Source: Leptobrachium leishanense (taxonomy: Eukaryota; Chordata; Amphibia; Anura; Megophryidae). Taken from it: 64,000 bases of DNA. The DNA lies in NCBI GenBank assembly GCA_009667805.1, contig CM019071.1, positions 48,371,593 through 48,435,592 of the forward strand, given 5' to 3'. The notes under the pieces were generated by a model. It saw only the letters and a list, made by a program, of their open reading frames with translations. It did not search any database and had not been told where the DNA came from. The position numbers and the translations under genes are program-made. Below, one piece after another: positions 23,099 through 36,289 of this stretch (the first letter of the stretch is position 1; each line of letters starts with the position of its first letter).

Positions 23099-23903
23099 TC
23101 ACTTTTCAATCATTCATACAAACTGTTTTGCTAATCTATTCACTCCATTCGTCTGCGGTGTCGGCTTTTTCCGGCAGCTGCGCTACGTGTGATCGGCTCC
23201 TGCTCGGGTTTTTCCGTGGTTTTTGGCAGGTTAATTCAGATGTTTTTGTGGGTTTTCGGCGTGCATTCGCCGGGTTTTGCGGTTAGTTTTCGGCGGCCTT
23301 TCCCGCAATTCGGGGACCCTGTGGTGCTTGCTGAATACTCCGCAGGGTCACTGAAATGGGATCGGCAAAACGAACCGAATTGAAGAGAATCGAAAAGTCA
23401 CCGAATGTGCGGTGACTTTTGGATTCTCTTTGAGTTACCCTGTAGGTCAAAATAGCCAAACCAGAAAAATTCTCCCATTTATCTCACTTTCTAAATCGGC
23501 TATTTGGTGTAAATTGTTCATCTCTCTGAATAGCCCTTATATTGTTTGTTTTTTTTACCCTGCTCGTCAGCTTGTCGGCTATTTCCGGTGGCTGGTCTGC
23601 GATGTGTTCAGCGACTCGTCGGCATTTTCCGATGTGGTCGGCGTGTTTTTTGCGGTGGTTCTGGCGTGTTTTTTCGGTGGATTGTGGTGGGTTCTCCCTG
23701 CACTCTGGGAAACTTTGATTCCCCGTAGTGCACGTAACGAGAGAGAACCAAAATGTCGCCGATATTTTATTGCTCTCTGAATACACCCCTGTGCCTCTGT
23801 ATCTATTTATCTCTTTATGTCTATCCGTTTATATCTATTTATCTGTATTGCTCTATCTGTATCTGAATCTATTTATCTGTATTGCTCTACCTGTATCTAT
23901 TTA

Positions 23904-25517
23904 CAGTTGTGTTCAAAATTATTCAACCCCCAATGCTGTAAAGGGTTTTAGGGAATTTAGTGTACATTTGTAATTGTATTCAGAATGAAATCCTACAAGG
24001 ACTTTTTAAAGAACCATATGCAACTAAAATGACATCAATTGGTTTTGTAATACAGTAGTAAATGTTTCTTTTGTGAATTCTTCATTGACACAATTATTCA
24101 ACCCCTTAAAGACTACCGCTCTGAAGAACAGAGGTTCATTCAAGTGTTTTCAATCAGGTATTGAAAACACCTGTGGATGTCACGGAGCAGCAATAAAGCA
24201 TAATAAGCACCAATTAGGCAGCTGTAAAATGACTGTGATACTCAGCTCCTTCTAGACATTTACTGGTGTGGCTACAAACATGGTGAAGTCAAGAGAATGG
24301 TCCAGGAAGACAAGAGAAGAGGTGATTACTCTTCACAGGAAGGGCAATGGCTATAAGAAGATTGCAAAGATGTTAAACATACCAAGAGAGACCATAGGAA
24401 GCATCATTCGCAAATTCAAGGCAAAGGGCACTGTTGAAACGCTACCTGGTCATGGCAGAAAGAAGATGCTGACTTCGACTGCTGTGCGCTACCTGAAGCG
24501 TAGAGTGGAGAAAAGTCCCGTGTGACTGCTGAGGAACTGAGAAAAGATTTGTCAGATGTGGGTACTGAAGTTTCAGCTCAGACAATACGGCGCACACTGC
24601 GTAATGAAGGCCTCCATGCCAGAACTCCCAGGCGCACCCCCTTGCTGTCTCCAAAGAATAAGAAGAGTCGACTGCAGTATGCCAAAAGTCATGTGGACAA
24701 ACCACAGAAGTTTTGGGATAGTGTTCTGTGGACTGATGAAACAAAATTAGAACTGTTTGGGCCCATGGATCAACGCTATGTTTGGAGGAGGAAGAACAAG
24801 GCCTATGAAGAAAAGAACACCTTGCCTACTGTGAAGCATGGCGGGGGTCAATCATGCTTTGGGGCTGTTTTGCTTCTGCAGGTACAGGGAAGCTTCAGCG
24901 TGTGCAAGGTACATGAATTCTCTTCAGTACCAGGAGATATTGGATGACAATGTGATGCAGTCCGTCACAAACCTGAGGCTTGGGAGACGTTGGACCTTTC
25001 AACAGGACAATGATCCGAAGCATACCTCCAAGTCCACTAGAGCATGGTTGCAGATTAAAGGCTGGAACATTTTAGAGTGGCCATCGCAGTCATCTGACTT
25101 AAATCCGATTGAGAACCTCTGGTGGGACTTAAAGAAAGCAGTTGCAGTGCGCAAGCCTAAGAATGTGACTGAACTGGAGGCTTTTGCCCATGACGAATGG
25201 GCGAAGATACCCGTAGATCGCTGCAAGACACTTGTGTCAAGCTATGCTTCACGTTTAAAAGCTGTTATAACTGTAAAAGGATGTTGTACTAAGTACTAAG
25301 ATTGAATGTCACTTGGGGGTTGAATAAAACTGATAATGATGTGAGCACAGAAAAGACATTTGTGGTTATTTCATTATAAATGTTATGTTATATTTGTCTG
25401 ACCTACACGTGCCTCTTTGATTTAATTGTAAGCAAGATGACTGAATGATCAAAATCAATGTCAAACTGGCCAAAACACTCAATTTCAGTGGGGGTTGAAT
25501 AATTTTGAACACAACTG
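23904..25517 (+). mobile_element. Tc1-like transposon, family 2 (IR/DR type)
   Basis: A 1614-bp element starting CAGTTGTGTTCAAAATTATT and ending with AATAATTTTGAACACAACTG, with TA at 23902-23903 and 25518-25519. An inner repeat (ACAATTATTCAACCCC near 24090, GGGGGTTGAATAA near 25315) repeats the outer terminal motif, as in IR/DR Tc1 elements. It is inserted in the TATC microsatellite. Confidence 0.93.
24280..25299 (+). pseudogene. Broken Tc1-family transposase (family 2)
   Basis: A + strand transposase in three frame segments. Segment 1 from the ATG at 24280 has the N-terminal DNA-binding domain (KSREWSRKTREEVITLHRKG, KMLNIPRETIGSIIRKF). The frame shifts near 24522; segment 2 holds HARTPRRTPLLSPKNKKSRL and the first catalytic motif WTDETK. 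A second shift near 24850, at the KHGGG motif, leads to segment 3 with QQDNDPKHTSKSTR and SSDLNPIENLWWDLKKA, ending KGCCTKY. All three acidic residues remain, so only a few indels separate it from a full frame. Confidence 0.92.
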
Positions 25518-25740
25518 TATCTATATTGCTCTATCTATTTATCTGTATCTATTTATCTGTATTGCTCTACCTGTATCTGTATCTATTTATCTGTATTGCT
25601 CTACCTGTATCTGTATCTATTTATTTATCTCTTTATGTCTATCTGTTTATATATATTTATCGGTATTTATTGTTTTAGCTCTGTGACTGTCTGTATATCT
25701 ATTTGTGTATCTATTTATATCTTTATATCTATCTATGACA

Positions 25741-26150
25741 CATACAGTATATAAAGTCCCTCCTGTATCTTGCTGTGCCGTGTACAGTACATTCCTGGGT
25801 GTTTTCATATAACTGCACACACATGTACACACACAAACATGCGCCTCCTCCCTGACACAGATCTCGCAAACAGCTGGGGGACGTGGATCCAGTTTCATTT
25901 ATTCCAGGAGTGATTGCACCCAACAGGAATTTCTGTCATGTGCGCACATGCGTGTGTGAGAGCCATACTCCGCGTGCATGCGTAATGCTCTGTGTGTGCG
26001 CGCTATGCAGTGCGTGCACGGGAATGGAAGCAGGCCTGCTATTTATGTGTCCTTTTATTTGTTATTCATCATTTACTTACACAACAACAACCTGTACTGA
26101 CGCTCCGCACACAGGGAGACGCCACACACTCACACACATAAACTCACACA
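25741..26150. other. Unassigned sequence
   Basis: Mixed sequence with short CACA and TGTG runs. No gene recognised. Confidence 0.35.
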
Positions 26151-26402
26151 CCTACGCACACATATATTTATATACACACACACCTATATGAATATATATA
26201 TTTATAAACACACACTTATTTATACACATATACAACATATATATACACACATACACGGACACACATATATACAACATATATACACACACACATACACAGA
26301 CACACATATATACAACATATACACAACATATACACACACACATATACACAACATATACACACACACCACACATACAACATATATATACATACACACACTC
26401 AC
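26151..26402 (+). repeat. (CA)n/TATACACACA microsatellite
   Basis: Runs of ACACACATATACACAACATA, ATATATACAACATAT and CACACA. The tyrosine/cysteine-rich minus-strand frames are repeat artefacts. Confidence 0.9.
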
Positions 26403-27150
26403 ACCAGGATGCGAAAAACTGAGACAGATGTAATTTGCATGTCCTACCCAGAGTTCCGTGCTGCATATGGGGAATGTAGCACAGGAGCTCTGGGATGCAG
26501 TTCTTTGAATTGCTGTGATGTGCAAACGGCTTCTGCAACAATAAACCCTATTGGTTATTGAGTGGAGGCTTTTTATCTCATTTTTTACCCTCTATCACAA
26601 CCCAAGCAAGTAATATATATATATCACACACATGCTGAGTGCTCCAGCAGGCGGTGGGTTAAAGGATTTGCCTCTTTAACATGTTACAGCCGCAGGGCCT
26701 TTTATCTTTTTATTGCTATATCCCCTGAATCTGCTCCTTTCTCTCCTCCAGCTCTCACGCAGCCTCTCTGCTCTCCATCATGTCTCAACCCCCCCCCCCC
26801 CCCCCCCGCTGCTCCCTGATTCTCACCCTCATCTGTGACATTTCACACCCAGGAGACACATTTTATCAGCCCGTATCACTCCATCCTGATGTGGCGCTAC
26901 CCGAATCCCAAAGTCTGGAACCGCACAACATTCCGATCCAGGAGCGCCACAACGAATCCGCGCGGAGAAATAAACCCAATCTGTGTGTATTACAAACACT
27001 TTGCCATGAAGCGAACGGCGCGGAAGGCGGGGCCAAACATAAGGGTATTTACAGACATTTTAGAGAGTTTCACACCCCATGTATAGCAATAAAATTACAT
27101 TTTTACCTCACATATATGGAGACACCTGAGTGTACCTCGAATATGTGTAT
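26403..27150. other. Unassigned sequence
   Basis: No gene recognised. Contains a poly-C run near 26790-26807 and a short (TA)n near 26617. Frames lack domain signatures. Confidence 0.4.
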
Positions 27151-27154
27151 GAGA

Positions 27155-27866
27155 AGTAAAAAAGACACCCGTACACCCTGAATATATGCAGGAGCCCCTA
27201 AAAAGACACCCGCACACCCTGAATATATAGAGGAGCCCCTAAAAGGACACCCACACACCCTGAATATATGGAGGAGCCCCTAAAAAGACACCCACACACC
27301 CTGAATATATGGAGGAACCCCTAAAAAACACCCACACACCTGAATATATGGAGGAACTCCTAAAAAGACACCCACACACCCTGAATATATGGAGGAACCC
27401 CTAAAAAGACACCCACACACCCTGAATATATGGAGGAGCCCCTAAAAAGACACCCGCACACCCTGAATATATAGAGGAGCCCCTAAAAAGACACCCACAC
27501 ACCCTGAATATATGGAGGAGCCCCTAAAAAGACACCCGCACACCCTGAATATATAGAGGAGCCCCTAAAAAGACACCCACACACCCTGAATATATGGAGG
27601 AGCCACTAAAAAGACACCCACACACCCTGAATATATGGAGGAACCCCTAAAAACACACCCACACACCCTGAATATATAGAGGAGCCCCTAAAAAGACACC
27701 CGCACACCCTGAATATATGGAGGAGCCCCTAAAAAGACACCCACAAACCCTGAATATATGGAGGATCCCCTAAAAAGACACCCGCACACCCTGAATATAT
27801 GGAGGAGCCCCTAAAAATACACCCACACTCCCTGAATATATGGAGGAACCCCTAAAAAGACACCAG
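27155..27866 (-). repeat. 41-bp minisatellite, array 4 (reversed)
   Basis: About seventeen copies of the 41-bp unit in the opposite orientation (GAGCCCCTAAAAAGACACCC, ACACCCTGAATATATGGAGG). Variants mirror those of the + arrays. Confidence 0.95.
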
Positions 27867-29479
<1,613 letters not shown>

Positions 29480-29507
29480 TATATAGTAATTATTTTTTGA
29501 TTGTCAG

Positions 29508-29671
29508 GTTTATTCATTAAAGGTGAAACTCAGGAGAACTGGCAGGAGAAGAGAACAATCTAGACCAAATAGTCGATCTGGAAAGTGAGATAAATGGGAG
29601 AATGTTTCTGATTTGGCTATTTCAGTCTAGAATCTTCACTTCTCCTGAGTTTCCCCTTCAGTGAATAGGCC
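29508..29671. mobile_element. Short palindromic MITE (B family)
   Basis: The left end AGGTTTATTCATTAAAGGTG and the right end, reverse-complemented AGGCCTATTCACTGAAGGGG, are inverted repeats; inside both there is CTCAGGAGAA or its complement. About 164 bp. Related to the interrupted MITE B at 21729-23537. Confidence 0.7.
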
Positions 29672-30125
29672 TGTCTGTGTGGAGTATATAGAGTATATTG
29701 AGATGTTGAAGGGATTCCGGCCCCCCTCTCTAGGAGGATTGCAGTGCGCTTCATGATAAGCAGAGGATATCTGAGATTTCCAGGAAAATGTAAAAAAAAA
29801 TTATATATCTATCTATCTAGATCTATATATATAAATGACAGCTGTGATTCAGATTATTTATTGCATTCCTGGTGGAATGTGTCAGTAGAGGGCGTCTGAT
29901 ACCAAGGTGTCATCCAATGCCAGGTTATTAACCAGTTCTGCGATACTAGTGACTCAACACTATCCATCAAGGAGACCTGCAACATCCTGAAATACAGAAA
30001 TATGCTTTGCCTCTGTATGTATCTATCTATCTAGTGCTTTTTTTCTGGAAAAATAGGTGGGGGTACTCTCACGCCCAGGGAAAAATTGATTATTATGACG
30101 ATTTTTCGTGTCTTAATAAATACTC
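29672..30125. other. Unassigned sequence
   Basis: Single-copy DNA with short (TATC)n and (TA)n runs near 29800-29835 and 30020. No gene seen. Confidence 0.35.
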
Positions 30126-30735
30126 CTTTATTCACATTGGATATATTATCCCCAGTTCACACTGGATATATTGTCCCAGACCAGCTCACATGGATATATT
30201 GCCCCAGACCAGCTCACATGGATATATTGCCCCAGACCAGCTCACAAGGGATCTATTGCCCCAGACCAGCTCACAAGGGATATATTGCCCACGACCAGCT
30301 CACAAGGGATATATTGCCCCAGACCAGCTCACAAGGGATATATTGCCCCCAGTTCACACTGGATATATTGCCCCAGACCAGCTCACATGGCTATATTGCC
30401 CCAGACCAACTCACAAGGGATATATTGCCCCAGACCAGCTCACAAGGGATATATTGCCCACGACCAGCTCACAAGGGATATATTGCCCACGACCAGCTCA
30501 CAAGGGATATATTGCCCCAGACCAGCTCACATAGATATATTGCCCCAGACCAGCTCACATGGATATATTGCCCCAGACCAGCTCACAAGGGATATATTCC
30601 CCCAGACCAGCTCACAAGGGATATATTGCCCACGACCAGCTCACAAGGGATATATTGCCCCAGACCAGCTCACATGGATATATTGCCCCAGACCAGCTCA
30701 AATGGATATATTGCCCCAGACCAGCTCCTGTCCAG
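30126..30735 (+). repeat. 28/29-bp minisatellite
   Basis: About twenty units of GGATATATTGCCCCAGACCA then GCTCACAT or GCTCACAAG. The CACATG form is 28 bp and the CACAAGG form 29 bp. All three forward frames stay open over long stretches only because the unit lacks stops; the 175-, 225- and 262-codon frames here are not genes. Confidence 0.93.
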
Positions 30736-31004
30736 TCCGTGCACTGCCCTTTATCTCTTACCGGCGGAGCCCAGCGAGGATGATAGCTCTCACCCAGAGC
30801 CGACGCTCTTCTGGAGTCCTCCAGTCCTTCTGCCAGTGCGCACTCTGAGCTGCGCATCGCATGTGGGGGTGTAGCTAATGCAGCATGCTCGTATTGTGCG
30901 AGACACGCTGCAGCACCACCGCGGCGGATTGACTGTGCGGTAACAAATTAGGCCCTGCCAAGAGGTGCCGGTACACCGTACCGGCTCACAAAAAACCCTG
31001 TTTA
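30736..31004. other. Unassigned sequence
   Basis: No gene or repeat recognised. Confidence 0.35.
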
Positions 31005-31730
31005 TAACTATCTCTATCTATCTATCTATATATCTGTATCTGTTTATTCCATTATCTATCAATCTATCTTTATATCTATCTATCTATCTCAATCCCTCAT
31101 CCACCTACCCCTCTATCTTTCTCTATCACTCCCTTTCTATATACTTCTATTTATCACTCCTATCTATCCTTCTCCCCATCCCTCTGCTCCATCCCTCTAT
31201 CTATCCCTCTGTCCTTCTGTCCAACCTTCTCTCCATCCATCTGTCCTTCTCTCCATGCCTATATCTATCCCTCTGTCCTTCTCTCCACCATTATTCCTTC
31301 TCTCCACCATTATTCCTTCTCTCCATCCTTCTATCCTTCTCTCCATCCCTCTATCCTTCTATTTATCCCTCTCTCCATCCTTCTATCCATCCCTTTATTC
31401 TTCCCTCCATATTTCCCTCTATTCCTCTTTCTATCCGTCCCTCTATTCTCCTATCTCTCCCTCTATGCCTCCCTCTCTCCTTCTATCACTCTTCCTATCC
31501 CTCTATCCATCCCTCTATATTTCCTTCTATCATCCCTCTATATTTCCTTCTATCCATCCCTCTATATTTCCTTCTATCCATCCCTCTATATTTCCTTCTA
31601 TCCATCCCTCTATATTTCCTTCTGTCCATCCCTCTATCCTATCTATCCCTCCTTCTATCCATCCCTCTATCCTTCCCTTTATTATTTCATCTGTCCCTCC
31701 CTCTATCTACCCATTATCCCTCCATTCCTC
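31005..31730 (+). repeat. Pyrimidine-rich TCTA/CCCTCTATC microsatellite
   Basis: TATCTATC repeats pass into imperfect CCATCCCTCTAT and CCTTCTATCC units, with a near-perfect run of CCCTCTATATTTCCTTCTAT units at 31495-31625. Serine/leucine/proline/tyrosine-rich frames are artefacts. Confidence 0.9.
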
Positions 31731-32358
31731 CTGTAGCAGATCTCTGTACCCCAAGAGGGTATATCTGTTAAAGTCAGCTTCCTCCACAGTCCGACAACTG
31801 AATCTCTCGCTTGGTATCGCCTTTATATCCAGATATCAGCCTAAAGCTTGCTGTAGGGTAATGCAGCTTCACCCAAGAACCAGTGGAGACATGTCTAAGA
31901 GGCAATATATGACTGACTTTTACTATAGGTTGAGTGGACACATATTTATATGGAGCATCCTCACATGTCCCTGGAGAAAATCCCATCAACAAATAACAAG
32001 CAAAGGTTTTAGAGGAAATGGTCTTCACATTCCCAGAGAACAATGGAACAATAGTAGATTGAGGTTATAAACGGGGGGATTCAGATTTTACAGTAACTGG
32101 TTGATAACTCAGGGAGGGATTTAAACAATAACCTAATGATAAACAGACAATATAAACAATAACTGGAGCAGCAAACATGTATCTTCCCTGATAGCAGGAA
32201 GCCCATACAATAGAAGAAAGTCTGCCATAAATGTAACCAGGTGCAAACAGTCTGAGACGTTAACCCTTTTGTAAATCCAAACATGATAGAAATTAAAGTT
32301 ACTGTAACCCCCAAATCCATCACACCTCCCTCTATCCTTTTATCTAACCCCAATCTAT
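31731..32358. other. Unassigned sequence
   Basis: Single-copy DNA; no gene, transposon end or repeat recognised. Confidence 0.4.
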
Positions 32359-34125
32359 CAGCAGTGCTAGGTGACCCTTGATCTTCTCATGGTTTTGGAT
32401 CAACAGGGCTATGTGACCCTTGATCTTCTCATGGTTCTGGATCAGCACTGCTTGTTGAGGCTTGAACTTCTCATGGATCTGAATCAGGAGGGCTTGTTGA
32501 CCCTTGATCTTCTTATGGATGTGAATCAGCAGGGCTTGTTGACCCTTGATCTTCTCATGGATCTGGATCAGTAGTGCCTGGTGAGGCTTGATCTTCTTAT
32601 GTTTCTAGATCAGTGGTGCTTGTTGACGCCTGATCTTCTAATGGCTATAGGTCAGCTGTCCTTGGTGACCCTTGATCTTCTCATGGTTCTGGATCAGTAG
32701 TGCTTGGTGACACCCGATCTTCTCATGGTTCTGGATCAGTAGTGCTTGGTGATGCATGATCTTGTCATGGTTCTCGATCAGCAGTGCTTGGTGAGGCTTT
32801 ATCTTCAGTTCTCATGGTTCTAGATCAACAGTGTTTGGTGAGGCTTGATCTTCTCATGTTCTAGACCAGTGATGCTTGTTGACCCCTGATCTGCTCATGG
32901 TTCTGGATCAGTATTGCTTGGTGACGCATGATCTTCTCATGGTTCTGGGGCAACAGTGCAAGGTAATGCCTGATCTCTCTGAGACCCCCATAACTTATGG
33001 TTATTAGTCAGCAGTGCTTGGTGACACTTTAACTTCTAATGGTTTCGGATCAGCAGTGCTTGGTGATGCCCGGTTTGCTCATGGTTCTGAATAAACAGTG
33101 CTTGGTGATGCCAGATCTGCTCATGGTTCTGGATCAGCAGTGCTTGGTGACGCATGATCTTCTCATCGTTCTGGATCAGTAGTGATTGCTGACTCTTGAT
33201 CTTCTCATGGTTCTGGATCAGTAGTGCTTGGTGACACATGATCTTCTCAGGTTCTGGATCAGTAGTGCTTGGTGACCCTTGATCTTCTCATGGTTCTGTA
33301 TCAGTAGTGCTTGGTGACCCTTGATCTTCTCATGGTTCTGGATCAGTAGTGCTTGGTGACCCTTGATCTTCTCATGGTTCTGGATCAGTAGTGCTTGGTG
33401 ACGCATGATCTTCTCATGGTTCTAGATCAGTATTGCTTGGTGACCCTTGATCTTCTCATGGTTCTGGATCAGTAGTGCTTGGTGACCCTTGATCTTCTCA
33501 TGGTTCTGGATCAGTAGTGCTTGGTGACGCATGATCTTCTCATAGTTCTGGATCAGTAGTGCTTGGTGACCCTTGATCTTCTCATGGTTCTGGATCAGTA
33601 GTGCTTGGTGACCCTTGATCTTCTCATGGTTCTGGATCAGTAGTGCTTGTTGACCCTTGATCGTCTCATGGTCCTGGATCAACAGTGCTTGGTGACGCAT
33701 GATCTTCTCATGGTTCTGGATCAGTAGTGCTTGGTGACCCTTGATCGTCTCATGGTTCTGGATCAGTAGTGCTTGTTGACCCCCGATCGTCTCATGGTTC
33801 TGGATCAGCAGTGCTTGGTGACGCATGATCTTCTCATGGTTCTGGATCAGTAGTGCTTGGTGACCCCCGATCGTCTCATGGTTCTGGATCAGCAGTGCTT
33901 GGTGACGCATGATCTTCTCATGGTTCTGGATCAGTAGTGCTTGGTGACCCTTGATCTCCTCATGGTTCTGGATCAGTAGTGCTTGGTGACCCTTGATCTT
34001 CTCATGGTTCTGGATCAGTAGTGCTTGGTGACCCTTGATCTTCTCATGGTTCTGGATCAGTAGTGCTTGGTGACGCATGATCTTTTCATGGTTCTGGAGC
34101 AACATTGCATGGTAATGCCTGATCT
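32359..34125 (-). repeat. 42-bp minisatellite with an open minus frame
   Basis: Unit GGTTCTGGATCAGTAGTGCT then TGGTGACCCTTGATCTTCTCAT, 42 bp, most regular from 33240 to 34090 and more degenerate to the left. Because 42 is a multiple of three and the unit has no stop in one minus-strand frame, it reads as HQALLIQNHEKIKG repeats (227 codons at 33422-34105). No flanking coding sequence, signal or splice context was seen, so I treat it as non-coding. Confidence 0.92.
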
Positions 34126-34828
34126 CTCTGAGACCCCCATCTTCCTATGTTCCTGGACTGGTCGCGCATGCTGGACTCAAAAATAAATTTATATATACTG
34201 TATATACACTTACATATATTTTATTAAAAAATAAACATAAATATTTATAATAAGAGAGAAATGTCCAGGTGTTTTCTGGGTAACAGGATTTCTCTTTATT
34301 AACTTAACGTTGCGGAGTTTGGGTAAAAGTGAAACATGGCTTACGGCATGAAAAGAAATAACAATAAAAAAACCTATAAAACAACGAAACGATGAAACTC
34401 CCTGAGACAAGCGCCGGCTAGTGCCAAAACCTCCCGCAAGAGCTGACAACTTTATACCTGCCCTTTGTAGGTGTGGAGGGGGGGGAGGGTGCGCCTCCTC
34501 ACCATAAAATAGTCCTCCCTCACCTAGTTAACCCCCTGTGACCCCGATGTGCTGTTTAACCCCAACGCTCCCACACACAAACCATTATAAACCACAATAA
34601 TCTCTTTATTGTGTAAAAATAAATTCATTTTCCAAACTTTCACAAATAAAGCTCAGCACTATTTATCACCATAAAATTTTAGGGACCCCCCCAAACAAAA
34701 AATGGGCAAACACTCCCAAAGAGGGTCACATGGCGGGTATGTTGATACTGCAAAGCTAGGGATATGGTAAACAGAACACTTTAATATATACAGTATATAG
34801 CTGCGAGTTTTACTGCTCAACAGCTCTT
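34126..34828. other. Unassigned sequence
   Basis: AT-rich single-copy DNA with a poly-G run near 34480. No supported gene. Confidence 0.4.
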
Positions 34829-36286
34829 ATATATAGAGGAGCCCCTAAAAACATACCGCACACCCCGAATATATAGAGGAGCCCCTAAAAACATACCACA
34901 CACCCCGAATATATGGAGGAGCCCCTAAAAGGACACTCGCACACCCTGAATATATGGAGGAGCCCCTAAAGAGACACCCACACACCCTGAATATATGGAG
35001 GAGCCCCTAAAAGGACACTCGCACACCCTGAATATATGGAGGAGCCCCTAAAAGGACACTCGCACACCCTGAATATATGGAGGAACCCCTAAAAAGACAC
35101 CCTCACACCCTGACTATATGGAGGAGCCCCTAAAAAGACACCCGCACACCCTGAATATATGGAGGAGCCCCTAAAAAGACACCCGCACACCCTGAATATA
35201 TGAACTCCTGAAAAGACACCCACACACCCTGAATATATAAAGGAATCCCCTAAAAAGACACCCACACACCCTGAATATATAAAGGAATCCCCTAAAAAGA
35301 CACCCACACACCCTGAATATATGGAGGAGCCCCTAAAAAGACACCCACACACCCTGAATATATGGAGGAACCCCTAAAAATACACCCGCACACCCTGAAT
35401 ATATGGAGGAACCCCTAAAAGGACACCCACACACCCTGAATATATGGAGGAGCCCCTAAGAAGACACACCCGCACCCTGAATATATGGAGGAACCCCTAA
35501 AAAACACCCACACACCCTGAATATATGGAGGAGCCCCTAAAAAGACACCCACACACCCTGAATATATGGAGGAACCCCTAAAAATACACCCGCACACCCT
35601 GAATATATGGAGGAACCCCTAAAAGGACACCCACACCCTGAATATATGGAGGAGCCCCTAAGAAGACACACCCGCACCCTGAATATATGGAGGAACCCCT
35701 AAAAAGACACCCACACACCCTGAATATATGGAGGAACCCCTAAAAAGACACCCACACACCCTGAATATATGGAGGAACCCCTAAAAAGACACCCACACAC
35801 CCTGAATATATGGAGGAGCCCCTAAAAAGACACCCAGCACACCCTGAATATATGGAGGAACCCCTAAAAAGACACCCACACACCCTGAATATATGGAGGA
35901 ACCCCTAAAAAGACACCCACACACCCTGAATATATAAAGGAATCCCCTAAAAAGACACCCACACACCCTGAATATATGGAGGAACCCCTAAAAAGACACC
36001 CACACACCCTGAATATATGGAGGAGCCCCTAAAAAGACACCCGCACACCCTGAACATATGGAGGAGCCCCTAAAAAGACACCCACACACCCTGAATATAT
36101 GGAGGAACCCCTAAAAAGACACCCACACACCCTGAATATATGGAGGAGCCCCTAAAAAGACACCCACACACCTGAATATATGGAGGAGCCCCTAAAAAGA
36201 CACCCGCCCACTCTGAATGTATGGAGGAACCCCTAAAAAGACACCCACACACCCTGAATATATGGAGGAGCCCCTAAAAATACACA
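34829..36286 (-). repeat. 41-bp minisatellite, array 5 (reversed)
   Basis: About thirty-five copies of the 41-bp unit in minus orientation, like array 4, with indel variants such as AAAGGAATCCCC and AAGAAGACACACCCGCACCC. It ends about 2.6 kb before the first DDR1 coding exon. Confidence 0.95.
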
Positions 36287-36289
36287 GAC

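Larger units (their letters stand above)
21788..23442. mobile_element. MITE C family, copy 2 (third level of the nest)
   Basis: It begins CAGGGTTATCCAAAGAGATC and ends with TTTGAGTTACCCTG. Apart from the LINE inserted at 22331 it is about 880 bp and matches the 2043-2937 copy along its length (shared GCAATTCGCCAAATCCTGGC, GGTGCCTGTT and GTTTTTCCGTGGTTTT-type tracts). Confidence 0.85.
21729..23537. mobile_element. MITE B (second level of the nest)
   Basis: Left piece 21729-21787 begins CAGGGTTATTCAAAGAGAGG. Right piece 23443-23537 ends TCTCTCTGAATAGCCCT, its rough inverted repeat. Together they are about 155 bp and match the uninterrupted short MITE at 29508-29671 (shared CAGGAGAA, GGAGAA and TCTCACTTTC/GAAAGTGAGA-type motifs). 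Confidence 0.65.
21170..23790. mobile_element. MITE A (outermost of a nested cluster)
   Basis: The left end reads AGGGGTTATTCAGAGAGAGA. The right end at 23790, reverse-complemented, reads AGGGGTGTATTCAGAGAGCA. Its left body (21170-21728) and right body (23538-23790) are related to the 14558 and 41230 copies. They are separated by MITE B, MITE C and a LINE inserted one inside another. Confidence 0.75.
20751..25740 (+). repeat. TATC microsatellite zone split by transposons
   Basis: TATC/TGTATC-type repeats appear at 20745-20825, 21100-21168, 23791-23903 and 25518-25740. Between these pieces lie a palindromic MITE, a nested MITE cluster and a Tc1 element, each bounded by the microsatellite. The pieces look like one tract opened by successive insertions. 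Confidence 0.7.

Noticed and set aside
30007..30874. Overlapping + strand frames of 175, 225 and 262 codons
   Set aside because: They read the 28/29-bp minisatellite in all three frames at once, a sign of a stop-free repeat and not of coding.
30965..32070. Frames of 268 and 271 codons rich in Ser/Leu/Pro/Tyr
   Set aside because: Products of the TCTA/CCCTCTAT microsatellite; no domain, no conserved composition outside the repeat.
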